A stretch of 9,853 nt of DNA from an uncultured Bacteroidales bacterium (GTDB lineage Bacteria; Bacteroidota; Bacteroidia; Bacteroidales; Bacteroidaceae): assembly GCA_947367415.1 (NCBI GenBank), contig CANBEE010000090.1, positions 1-9,853 of the forward strand. The letters are read 5' to 3'. Below, piece after piece: positions 1 through 6,368 of this stretch. The translations under genes were made by a program, and so were the position numbers. The notes beneath the pieces were generated by a model. That model saw only the letters and a program-made list of their open reading frames with translations, did not search any database and was not told the DNA's origin. Position 1 is the stretch's first letter. Each line of letters opens with the position of its first letter.

Positions 1-1073
1 ATGATATGCTTGCGGGCTTCGCCTACCAACCAAAGGTAGAAGGCAAGATTATGCACCGAGGCTATCTGCATGGCCAGCAACTCCTGTGCGTGGAAGAGAT
101 GGCGCAGGTAGGCTTTGGTGTAAAGGGTATCAACGATGGAGGCTCCATCGGCCTCTATGGGCGAGAAGTCCATCTCCCACTTCTTGTTCTTCATATTCAT
201 AATGCCGTCCTTGGTGAAGAGCATGCCGTTGCGTCCATTGCGAGTAGGCATCACGCAATCAAACATATCCACGCCACGCTCAATGCCTTCGAGGAGATTC
301 ATCGGGGTACCCACTCCCATCAAGTAGCGCGGCTTGTCGGTAGGGAGTATCTCATTGACCACTTCAATCATCTCGTACATTTTCTCTGTAGGCTCACCTA
401 CTGCGAGTCCACCGATAGCGTTGCCCTCGGCTCCCTTCGAGGCGATAAACTCGGCCGACTGACGGCGCAGGTCGGGGTATACGCAACCCTGCACAATGGG
501 GAAGAGCGACTGGTGGTAGCCATATTTAGGTTCTGTCTCATTGAAGCGCTTGAGGCAGCGGTCGAGCCAGCGGTGTGTAAGCGCCATTGACTTCTTGGCA
601 TAATCATAGTCGGCCGTACCGGGAGCACATTCGTCAAAGGCCATCATGATGTCGGCACCTATGGTGCGCTCGATATCCATCACTCGCTCGGGAGTGAACA
701 GGTGTTTCGAGCCATCGATATGGGAGCGGAACTCCACACCCTCTTCGCGCATCTTGCGGATGCCCGAGAGCGAAAACACCTGAAAGCCACCACTGTCGGT
801 GAGCATAGGGCGGTCGAAGCCGTTGAACTTATGCAAGCCGCCAGCCTTCTCTATCACTTCCAATCCCGGACGAAGGTATAGGTGATATGTATTGCCCAGA
901 ATAATCTGAGCCTTGATATCCTCTTTCAGCTCGGTGAGGTGAACACCCTTGACTGTACCTACAGTACCCACAGGCATGAAGATAGGGGTCTGTATCTGTC
1001 CATGGTCGGTAGTGATGAATCCTGCACGGGCATTACTCTTGGGGTCGGTGTGTTGGAGTTGGAATGTCAACAT
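1..1073 (-). CDS. tgt: tRNA-guanine transglycosylase (queuosine biosynthesis), 3' end cut by window edge
   Basis: I translated this by hand from the ATG at 1073-1071; the frame stays open to the left edge, giving 357 residues of a family that is usually about 375. Bacterial Tgt swaps guanine 34 of GU(N)-anticodon tRNAs for preQ1, the committed tRNA step of queuosine synthesis, in the cytoplasm. Visible signatures are TDSGGFQVF (general base D93), MAFDEC (about 145-149), GGLAVGE (221-227) and FDCVMPTRNGRNG with the expected nucleophile D272. The C-terminal zinc site is altered: where E. coli has CxCxxC, this protein has G310, S312 and D315, while the final histidine ligand is kept (H341 in SVHN). 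I recall the same change in Bacteroides Tgt, so it is probably lineage-wide rather than damage. The gene lies 38 bp after lon with no promoter box between, so it is probably co-transcribed with lon. The gap is A/T-rich and has no Shine-Dalgarno sequence. Confidence 0.96.
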   Translation of the reverse strand, partial: MLTFQLQHTDPKSNARAGFITTDHGQIQTPIFMPVGTVGTVKGVHLTELKEDIKAQIILGNTYHLYLRPGLEVIEKAGGLHKFNGFDRPMLTDSGGFQVFSLSGIRKMREEGVEFRSHIDGSKHLFTPERVMDIERTIGADIMMAFDECAPGTADYDYAKKSMALTHRWLDRCLKRFNETEPKYGYHQSLFPIVQGCVYPDLRRQSAEFIASKGAEGNAIGGLAVGEPTEKMYEMIEVVNEILPTDKPRYLMGVGTPMNLLEGIERGVDMFDCVMPTRNGRNGMLFTKDGIMNMKNKKWEMDFSPIEADGASIVDTLYTKAYLRHLFHAQELLAMQIASVHNLAFYLWLVGEARKHI

Positions 1074-1111
1074 AGTTATTTTGAATTCAGATTCTTCAAT
1101 TGTATTGTCAT

Positions 1112-3565
1112 TTATGAGAGCGACGGGCCTTCAACTTTCTCGTCCAAAAGGGCTATCTGCCACACCTCCTTAATGTCGGTGACATAATGGAAGGTGAGAC
1201 CCTTGAGGTATGCCTCAGGAATCTCCTCGATGTTGCGGCGGTTTTCCTCACAAAGGATAATCTCCTTGATACCTGCACGCTTGGCTGCAAGAATCTTCTC
1301 CTTGATGCCGCCCACGGGAAGCACCTTGCCACGCAGACTGATCTCGCCCGTCATGGCAAGATTGGCCTTAACCTTACGGCGAGTGAGTGCCGAGGCAAGC
1401 GAAGTGGCCATGGTGATACCTGCCGAGGGGCCATCCTTGGGTACAGCACCTTCAGGCACATGGATATGGATGTTGTAGTTATCGAACACTTCATAGTCGA
1501 TATCGAGCAATGTGGCATGTGCCTTGATGTACTCGAGTGCGAGCATGGCCGACTCCTTCATTACATCGCCCAAATTACCGGTAAGGGTGAGCTTGTTGCC
1601 CTTGCCACGGCTCAGGCTAGTCTCCACAAAAAGGATCTCCCCACCTACGGCGGTCCAAGCAAGACCTGTCACCACACCTGCATACTCGTTGCCCTGATAG
1701 CGGTCGCGCGAGTATTCCTGCACACCCAAAAGGTCGCGTAGCTCATCGGGTTTGATGTCTGTATAGTCAAAATATCCGTTGGTGGCATAGCTGCATGCCA
1801 AGCGGCGGAATATCTTGCCTATCTTCTTGTCGAGTTCACGCACACCCGACTCACGGGTATAGTTCTCCACGATAGCCTCGAGTGTCTTCTTACCTATCTT
1901 AATACAGCCCTTTTTGATGCCGTTGGCCTCTTCCTGCTTGGGCACGAGGTGCTTGCGGGCAATTTCCACCTTCTCCTCAGTGAGATAGCCACTCACCTCG
2001 ATGAGCTCCATGCGGTCGAGCAACGGGGCCGGTATGGTAGCGAGGTTATTGGCCGTGGCGATGAACATCACGTTAGAGAGGTCGTAGTCCACATCGAGGA
2101 AGTTATCATGGAAGGCGTTGTTCTGCTCAGGGTCAAGCACTTCGAGCAGTGCCGACGAGGGGTCTCCGTTGTGATTGGCCTGACTGATCTTGTCAATCTC
2201 GTCAAGTATAAACACGGGGTTGGATGAGCCAGCCTTGGCAAGGCTCTTGATGATGCGCCCGGGCATGGCACCAATATAGGTCTTGCGGTGACCGCGAATC
2301 TCGGCCTCGTCGTGTACGCCACCGAGCGAAATGCGCACATACTGGCGCTTCAGAGCCTTAGCGATGGAGCGGCCCAGCGAGGTCTTACCTACTCCCGGAG
2401 GGCCATAGAGACAGAGAATAGGCGATTTGAGGTCGCCACGCATCTTGAGCACGGCCAGATGTTCGAGGATGCGCTCCTTGACCTTCTCCAATCCATAGTG
2501 GTCACGGTCGAGCACGCGGCGAGCATTCTTCATGTCGAGGTTATCGGTGGTATACTCGCCCCACGGCAGACTCAGCAACACATGAAGGTAATTGAGCTGC
2601 ACGTTATAGTCGGGCGACTGCGGATTGATGCGTTCAAGCTTGAGCACCTCCTTTTCGAAGACATCGGCCACCTCCATGGTCCACATCTTCTTCATAGCCT
2701 TCTGGCGCAGTTCGGCCACATCCTGATCCTGCACACTGCCACCCAGCTCGTCCTGAATATTCTTCAATTGCTGTTGCAAGAAGTACTCGCGCTGCTGCTG
2801 GTCGATATCTTCGCGAGTACGCATCTGTATGGTAGCCTTGAGGTCGGCCAACTGCACCTCACGATTGAGGATAGAGAGCAAGTGTATAGCACGTTCCTGC
2901 AGCGACTCCTCTTGAAGTAGCTGCATCTTCTCCTTGATGTCGAGGGGAAGGTTGGAGCACACGAAGTTGATGAGGAACATGCCATTGTTGATATTCTTGA
3001 TGGCAAATGCGGCATCCTGCTGCATATCCTCATTGCTCTTCACATAACGTACGGCAAGGTCCTTGCAGTTGTCCACGATAGCACGAAACTCACGGCTATT
3101 ACGGCGAGGAAGTACCTCGGTGAGTGTTTCGGCCTCACCTTTCAAATAGGGTCGTGTGGTTGTAATCGAAGTCAGCTTCAAGCGTTGCATACCCTGCAGG
3201 ATGACCGTAGTGGTCTGATCAGGCATCTCGAAGATACGCACCACACGAGCAGCAGTACCTATTTCAAAAAGGTCCTTCTGGATGGGGTCCTCTGTCTCGG
3301 GAGAGCGCTGGCAGAACACGCCGATGGCCTTCTCCTGCTTAAAAGCGTCCTTGATGAGACGCAAAGAGCTCTTTCGCCCTACCGACACGGGCAACACGAT
3401 ACCGGGAAACAGCACCATATTGCGCAATGGCAATATAGACATTATTGGCTCCAATGCATTATCGAAGAGGGTTTCCTCATTGCCGTCAAAGTCGGCGATG
3501 AGGGAAATAGAGTGTCCCGATTCCTCGGGTTCATTAGTGTCGAAATATAGTTTGCTCTTTATCAT
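1112..3565 (-). CDS. lon: ATP-dependent Lon protease (LonA)
   Basis: This 817-residue protein is a full-length LonA, a hexameric cytoplasmic AAA+ serine protease that degrades misfolded and regulatory proteins. The N-terminal substrate domain begins near residue 43 (ILPLRNMVLFPG) after an acidic extension of about 40 residues, which accounts for most of its excess over the 784 residues of E. coli Lon. A helical linker follows, with a glutamine-rich stretch near 255-267. The AAA+ module shows Walker A GPPGVGKT (388-395), Walker B VFILDEID (451-458), sensor-1 ATANN (503-507), arginine finger R518 in LLDRME and sensor-2 R576 in GVREL. The protease domain has S714 in DGPSAG and K757 in GGIKEK, the Ser-Lys dyad with the same 43-residue spacing as S679/K722 of E. 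coli. The ATG at 3565 is about 30 nt downstream of the proximal promoter box. It is divergent from purT and followed by tgt. Confidence 0.98.
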   Translation of the reverse strand: MIKSKLYFDTNEPEESGHSISLIADFDGNEETLFDNALEPIMSILPLRNMVLFPGIVLPVSVGRKSSLRLIKDAFKQEKAIGVFCQRSPETEDPIQKDLFEIGTAARVVRIFEMPDQTTTVILQGMQRLKLTSITTTRPYLKGEAETLTEVLPRRNSREFRAIVDNCKDLAVRYVKSNEDMQQDAAFAIKNINNGMFLINFVCSNLPLDIKEKMQLLQEESLQERAIHLLSILNREVQLADLKATIQMRTREDIDQQQREYFLQQQLKNIQDELGGSVQDQDVAELRQKAMKKMWTMEVADVFEKEVLKLERINPQSPDYNVQLNYLHVLLSLPWGEYTTDNLDMKNARRVLDRDHYGLEKVKERILEHLAVLKMRGDLKSPILCLYGPPGVGKTSLGRSIAKALKRQYVRISLGGVHDEAEIRGHRKTYIGAMPGRIIKSLAKAGSSNPVFILDEIDKISQANHNGDPSSALLEVLDPEQNNAFHDNFLDVDYDLSNVMFIATANNLATIPAPLLDRMELIEVSGYLTEEKVEIARKHLVPKQEEANGIKKGCIKIGKKTLEAIVENYTRESGVRELDKKIGKIFRRLACSYATNGYFDYTDIKPDELRDLLGVQEYSRDRYQGNEYAGVVTGLAWTAVGGEILFVETSLSRGKGNKLTLTGNLGDVMKESAMLALEYIKAHATLLDIDYEVFDNYNIHIHVPEGAVPKDGPSAGITMATSLASALTRRKVKANLAMTGEISLRGKVLPVGGIKEKILAAKRAGIKEIILCEENRRNIEEIPEAYLKGLTFHYVTDIKEVWQIALLDEKVEGPSLS

Positions 3566-3603
3566 AGTCAGTCTGTTGAGGCATACCTAACCAATTAAGG
3601 GTG

Positions 3604-3635
3604 CAAAATTAGTGCAAGGCGAGCGAAAAAGCAAG
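3604..3635 (-). promoter_or_regulatory. Proximal promoter of lon (Bacteroidetes-type boxes)
   Basis: Read on the minus strand, 3611-3604 is TAATTTTG, a perfect match to the Bacteroidetes -7 box TAnnTTTG. CTTG at 3635-3632 lies 20 nt upstream and fits the -33 box (TTG core of TTTG). Transcription would start near 3595-3598, leaving a leader of roughly 30 nt before the lon ATG. The boxes are read from the sequence; promoter activity is inferred. Confidence 0.65.
3605..3628. repeat. 24-bp direct repeat, copy A (start of the lon-proximal 85-bp unit)
   Basis: These 24 bp recur exactly at 3690-3713, so the two units are spaced by 85 bp. In this copy the sequence continues into an imperfect hairpin spanning about 3613-3660. 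Its core is GCAAG (3631-3635), loop TTTA, CTTGC (3640-3644), extended by AAAAA/TTTTT with one bulged A. Outer TGC/GCA and GGC/GCC pairs are separated by internal loops. Both strands show a short stem followed by a T run, so it could weakly terminate transcripts in either direction. A second small hairpin, CTTGC-AAA-GCAAG, lies at 3674-3686. I recall similar promoter-bearing sequence scattered in Prevotella and Bacteroides intergenic regions, but cannot verify that here. Confidence 0.85.
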
Positions 3636-3688
3636 TTTACTTGCATTTTTCCGAGCCGCAGCCTGATTTCTGACTTGCAAAGCAAGAC

Positions 3689-3720
3689 TAAAATTAGTGC
3701 AAGGCGAGCGAAACACCAAA
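3689..3720 (-). promoter_or_regulatory. Distal, degenerate promoter copy upstream of lon
   Basis: This is the same arrangement as the proximal lon promoter, displaced by 85 bp. On the minus strand TTTG (3720-3717) is a full -33 box. It is followed after 20 nt by TAATTTTA (3696-3689), a -7 box with its last base changed from G to A. The spacer is nearly identical to that of the proximal copy because both lie in the duplicated sequence. It could be a weak second promoter, which would place the hairpin of the proximal unit in the transcript, or a decayed relic. Confidence 0.35.
3690..3713. repeat. 24-bp direct repeat, copy B (start of the distal 85-bp unit)
   Basis: Exact second copy of the 24 bp at 3605-3628. 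Downstream the two units diverge: here the hairpin arm is different and imperfect (GAAACACCAAAT at 3710-3721 against TTTATGTATTTC further on). The right arm, rich in CGAG/CTCG, resembles copy A only loosely. The rest of the divergent region, about 3775-3820, shows no recognisable element. Confidence 0.85.
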
Positions 3721-3823
3721 TTTATTTATGTATTTCTCGAACGAGTCGAGCGCAAGCATTCCAGAAAATCCAAAACCTGTTTTGAGTTTTCTTGGAGAAT
3801 GGCAAAAATATCTTCATGCAGAC

Positions 3824-3854
3824 TTCGCCCTATCGAAAATTTGCATTATCTTCG
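3824..3854 (+). promoter_or_regulatory. Candidate purT promoter
   Basis: TATCTTCG at 3847-3854 matches the Bacteroidetes -7 box TAnnTTTG in all but one position. TTCG at 3824-3827, exactly 19 nt upstream, is a one-mismatch -33 box. Transcription would begin near 3860, giving an A-rich leader of about 30 nt to the purT ATG. Both boxes have C for the third T, so this may be a modest promoter. Confidence 0.45.
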
Positions 3855-3890
3855 CAGCCATAAAGAAAAAACAAAGACAATACGACAATT

Positions 3891-5060
3891 ATGACTAAAA
3901 AGATTCTGTTGCTCGGTTCGGGCGAGTTGGGAAAAGAGTTTGTCATCGCTGCCAAGCGATTGGGCCAGTATGTAATTGCTTGCGATGCCTATGAGGGCGC
4001 TCCTGCCATGCAGGTTGCCGATGAACACGAGGTGTTCAGCATGCTCGACGGCGATGCGCTGGAGGCTGTAGTAGCCAAGCACAACCCCGACATCATAGTA
4101 CCTGAGATAGAGGCCATCCGCACAGAGCGTCTCTACGGATTCGAGGAGCAGGGCATACAGGTGGTACCCAGTGCCAAGGCGGTAAACTACACGATGAACC
4201 GCAAGGCCATCCGTGATCTGGCCGCTAAAGAATTGGGGCTGAAGACTGCCAAATACTTCTACGCCAAATCACTCGACGAGCTGCGCGAAGCAGCCGACAA
4301 GGTAGGTTTCCCCTGCGTAGTGAAGCCACTGATGTCATCATCGGGCAAGGGACAGTCGCTCGTAAAGAGTGCCGACGAGCTGGAGCAGGCATGGACATAC
4401 GGATGCGAGGGCAGCCGTGGCGACATCAAGGAGCTCATCATTGAGGAGTTCATCCGCTTCGACAGCGAAATTACCCTGCTCACCGTGACACAGCAGAATG
4501 GTCCTACCCGTTTCTGCGCCCCCATAGGCCACGTACAGAAGAGTGGCGACTACCGCGAGAGCTTCCAGCCCGCCCCCATCCGTCCCGACCACCTTGCCGA
4601 GGCCCAGCGCATGGCAGCCAAGGTGACCGAGGCGCTCACTGGTGCCGGCATCTGGGGCGTGGAGTTCTTCCTCAGCAACGAGAATGGCGTATACTTCTCT
4701 GAGCTATCGCCCCGTCCACACGATACAGGCATGGTTACCCTTGCCGGCACACAGTGCCTCAACGAGTTCGAGCTGCATGCTCGCGCCGTGCTCGGACTGC
4801 CCATCCCTGAGATTGAGCAGTACCGTATGGGAGCCAGTGCTGTTATACTATCGCCCATTGCTTCTAAAGAGCAACCCCGCTACCGCGGCATGGAAGAGGC
4901 TGTTACCGAGGCTGACACCGACATCCGCATCTTTGGCAAGCCCTACACCAAGCTTAACCGCCGTATGGGTGTAGTCGTATGCAACGCCCCCAACGGCAGC
5001 GATATGGACGCGCTGCGCGACAAGTGCAAGGCCGCTGCAGCCAAAGTGGAAGTATATTAA
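3891..5060 (+). CDS. purT: Formate-dependent phosphoribosylglycinamide formyltransferase (GAR transformylase 2)
   Basis: PurT makes formyl-GAR from GAR, formate and ATP, the third step of de novo purine synthesis, without needing formyl-tetrahydrofolate. The 389 residues match the family length (392 in E. coli) and its ATP-grasp layout. Residues 9-16, GSGELGKE, open the N-terminal domain that binds the GAR substrate. PEIEAI (71-76) follows. SSSGKGQS (149-156) is the flexible loop over ATP. GVEFF (E258) and SELSPRPHDTGMVTL (E271) supply the two glutamates that bind magnesium, equivalent to E267 and E279 of E. coli, with one extra residue between them. The start at 3891 puts the conserved GSGELGKE at its usual distance from the N-terminus. 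It is divergent from lon and followed by a 242-bp gap; no strong terminator sits directly after the stop. Confidence 0.97.
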   Translation: MTKKILLLGSGELGKEFVIAAKRLGQYVIACDAYEGAPAMQVADEHEVFSMLDGDALEAVVAKHNPDIIVPEIEAIRTERLYGFEEQGIQVVPSAKAVNYTMNRKAIRDLAAKELGLKTAKYFYAKSLDELREAADKVGFPCVVKPLMSSSGKGQSLVKSADELEQAWTYGCEGSRGDIKELIIEEFIRFDSEITLLTVTQQNGPTRFCAPIGHVQKSGDYRESFQPAPIRPDHLAEAQRMAAKVTEALTGAGIWGVEFFLSNENGVYFSELSPRPHDTGMVTLAGTQCLNEFELHARAVLGLPIPEIEQYRMGASAVILSPIASKEQPRYRGMEEAVTEADTDIRIFGKPYTKLNRRMGVVVCNAPNGSDMDALRDKCKAAAAKVEVY

Positions 5061-5094
5061 GAAACGGCGTTTTTAGAATCTTTCACCCTATTTA

Positions 5095-5126
5095 TTTTAA
5101 TTCTATTATTAATTGTTGTACATTTG
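5095..5126 (+). promoter_or_regulatory. Promoter for the CNNM gene or a leader RNA
   Basis: TACATTTG at 5119-5126 is a perfect Bacteroidetes -7 box (TAnnTTTG) in an AT-rich stretch. The matching -33 position, 20 nt upstream, holds TTTT (5095-5098), a poor fit to TTTG. The start would be near 5132-5135, about 170 nt before the CNNM start codon, an unusually long leader compared with the roughly 30 nt inferred for lon and purT. No other TAnnTTTG box is visible between here and 5303. Confidence 0.55.
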
Positions 5127-5132
5127 CAGTCA

Positions 5133-5302
5133 ATTTAGACAAAACGGAAACGCCTTCGACGAACAAGAACAACATACAGACACTCTGACGAGCATACACG
5201 CTCCGGCCACCTGCCGCCACGTATCACAGACATAACTCGGCAAGCACCCCACTCGGGGTGCAGGCTGTTTCTTTTTGTCATTTTTTATCAACACATTGAA
5301 TT
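5133..5302 (+). promoter_or_regulatory. Long leader upstream of the CNNM gene, possible cis-regulatory RNA or small RNA
   Basis: This stretch contains no credible ORF and has several small complementary segments: GAGC/GCTC (5190-5193 with 5200-5203), CGGC/GCCG (5204-5207 with 5213-5216) and an alternative pairing of GCCG 5213-5216 with CGGC 5238-5241. It ends in the GC-rich hairpin at 5244-5261 and a T-rich stretch. The competing pairings are what a switchable leader would look like, but four-base stems are common by chance. I do not recognise a known riboswitch class. Confidence 0.3.
5244..5280 (+). terminator. Hairpin plus T-rich tract: terminator or attenuator
   Basis: GCACCCC (5244-5250) pairs perfectly with GGGGTGC (5255-5261) around the loop ACTC. 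After six bases (AGGCTG) comes TTTCTTTTTG, and another T6 begins at 5281. The stem is strong but the T tract starts later than in an ideal intrinsic terminator. It lies upstream of the CNNM start and downstream of purT and of the candidate promoter at 5119. It could therefore end purT transcripts, end a short RNA of about 145 nt, or attenuate CNNM expression. Confidence 0.45.
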
Positions 5303-6352
5303 ATGGAAGAACAATTAATATACATCATCATGCTCATCTCGATAGCGTTGTCGGCTCTGTGCTCAACGCTCGAGGCCACATTACTATCCACGCCCCTATC
5401 CTATATCGCTGGTCTGGAAGACCAGGGAGTGAAGGGTGCCAAGAGGCTCAAACGCCTGAAGACAAATAGCGACCGTCCCATCTCGGCCATCCTCTGCCTC
5501 AACACCATTGCCAACACCGTAGGAGCCTCCATCGTAGGTTCACTCGTGTATGAGGTATATGGCGATGCGCTGGTAGGAGTTTTCTCTACTATCTTCACCC
5601 TATGCATCCTTATCCTGTCAGAAATTATCCCGAAGACCATAGGCACAAGCTATTGGCGTACACTGGCCATCCCGGCATCGGTGATTATCGACAGCATGAT
5701 TTTCATCTCCTTCCCCTTGGTATGGGTGTTGGAGCACCTGCAGCGCCTCATCTCCTCGAAGTCGAACCAGGTGAGCGTAAGCCGTGAAGACATATCAGCC
5801 ATGGTGAGCGTAGCTACCGAGGAAGAGGTCATCGAAACCGAGGAGAAGAAGATGATACAGAACCTGCTCAAGCTTGATGAGGTAACCGCCCACGAGATTA
5901 TGACTCCCAGCGTCGTTGTAGAGATGGTGCCGGGCAGTATGACTATACGCGAGTTCTACAAGAGCGACAACACCCACTCGCGCATCCTTATCTATGATGA
6001 GGAGAACGACGAATACATCATAGGATACGTGCTCCGCCAAGAGGTACTGGAGAAGATGGCCGAGGACAAGTTCAACATGCACCTCAGCGAGATTATCCGC
6101 CCCATCATGACCTTCGGCGAGGAGGATTCCGTAGCCGACATCTGGGAGAAGCTCCTCGAGAAGAAGGAGCACATCTCGGCCATCCTCGACGAATATGGTT
6201 CACTGCGCGGTATCGTCACCATGGAGGATGTCATCGAGACCATGCTCGGACAGGAGATTGTAGATGAGAAAGACGAGGTCGTCGACATGCAGGAGTATGC
6301 CAAGGACCAGTGGGAGAAAGTCCAAAAGGACATTGTAGCCATGAACGATTAA
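5303..6352 (+). CDS. CNNM/DUF21 and CBS-domain membrane protein, CorB/CorC-type divalent cation transporter, short form
   Basis: The 349-residue protein has an N-terminal CNNM (DUF21) membrane domain with hydrophobic segments at about 5-27, 60-85, 90-112 and 120-147. It includes the family signatures CLNTIANTVG (65-74) and LSEIIPKTIG (105-114). An acidic linker follows (TEEEVIETEEKKM), then a CBS pair at about 196-255 and 263-320, ending in EYGSLRGIVTMEDVIE (297-312). Family members export Mg2+ or Co2+, and the CBS pair commonly binds ATP-Mg to sense cellular state; transport here is inferred. Most bacterial homologues have about 430 residues, with a C-terminal CorC/HlyC domain. That domain is missing: the protein ends 30 residues after the CBS pair in a charged tail. 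The annotation 'hemolysin' often given to this family is misleading. The ATG at 5303 directly precedes the first membrane segment. GH105 follows after 16 bp. Confidence 0.88.
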   Translation: MEEQLIYIIMLISIALSALCSTLEATLLSTPLSYIAGLEDQGVKGAKRLKRLKTNSDRPISAILCLNTIANTVGASIVGSLVYEVYGDALVGVFSTIFTLCILILSEIIPKTIGTSYWRTLAIPASVIIDSMIFISFPLVWVLEHLQRLISSKSNQVSVSREDISAMVSVATEEEVIETEEKKMIQNLLKLDEVTAHEIMTPSVVVEMVPGSMTIREFYKSDNTHSRILIYDEENDEYIIGYVLRQEVLEKMAEDKFNMHLSEIIRPIMTFGEEDSVADIWEKLLEKKEHISAILDEYGSLRGIVTMEDVIETMLGQEIVDEKDEVVDMQEYAKDQWEKVQKDIVAMND

Positions 6353-6368
6353 CAACTCTTATTATACT

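Noticed and set aside
6..590. A 194-codon open frame on the plus strand over tgt
   Set aside because: It is antisense to conserved Tgt sequence, including the D272 and zinc-site region, and its product resembles no family I know.
2288..2920. A 210-codon open frame antisense to lon
   Set aside because: It covers the Walker A region and linker of Lon on the other strand. It has no start context or domain of its own and is a codon-bias shadow.
3605..3774. The repeats upstream of lon as a CRISPR array
   Set aside because: There are only two copies with a 61-bp interval that forms its own hairpin. No further repeats or cas genes are present.
3697..3894. A 65-codon open frame in the lon-purT intergenic region
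   Set aside because: It starts with a non-ATG codon inside the duplicated repeat, runs through the purT promoter candidate and overlaps the purT start. Its composition is unlike a conserved small protein.
5062..5075. AAAC-GGC-GTTT followed by T's just after the purT stop, as a terminator
   Set aside because: The stem is only four base pairs with three A-T pairs. It is too weak to call, and the hairpin at 5244-5261 is a better candidate.
5275..5469. A 64-codon frame overlapping the start of the CNNM gene
   Set aside because: It starts at a TTG in the T-rich tract and runs out of frame over the well-supported first membrane segments of the CNNM protein.
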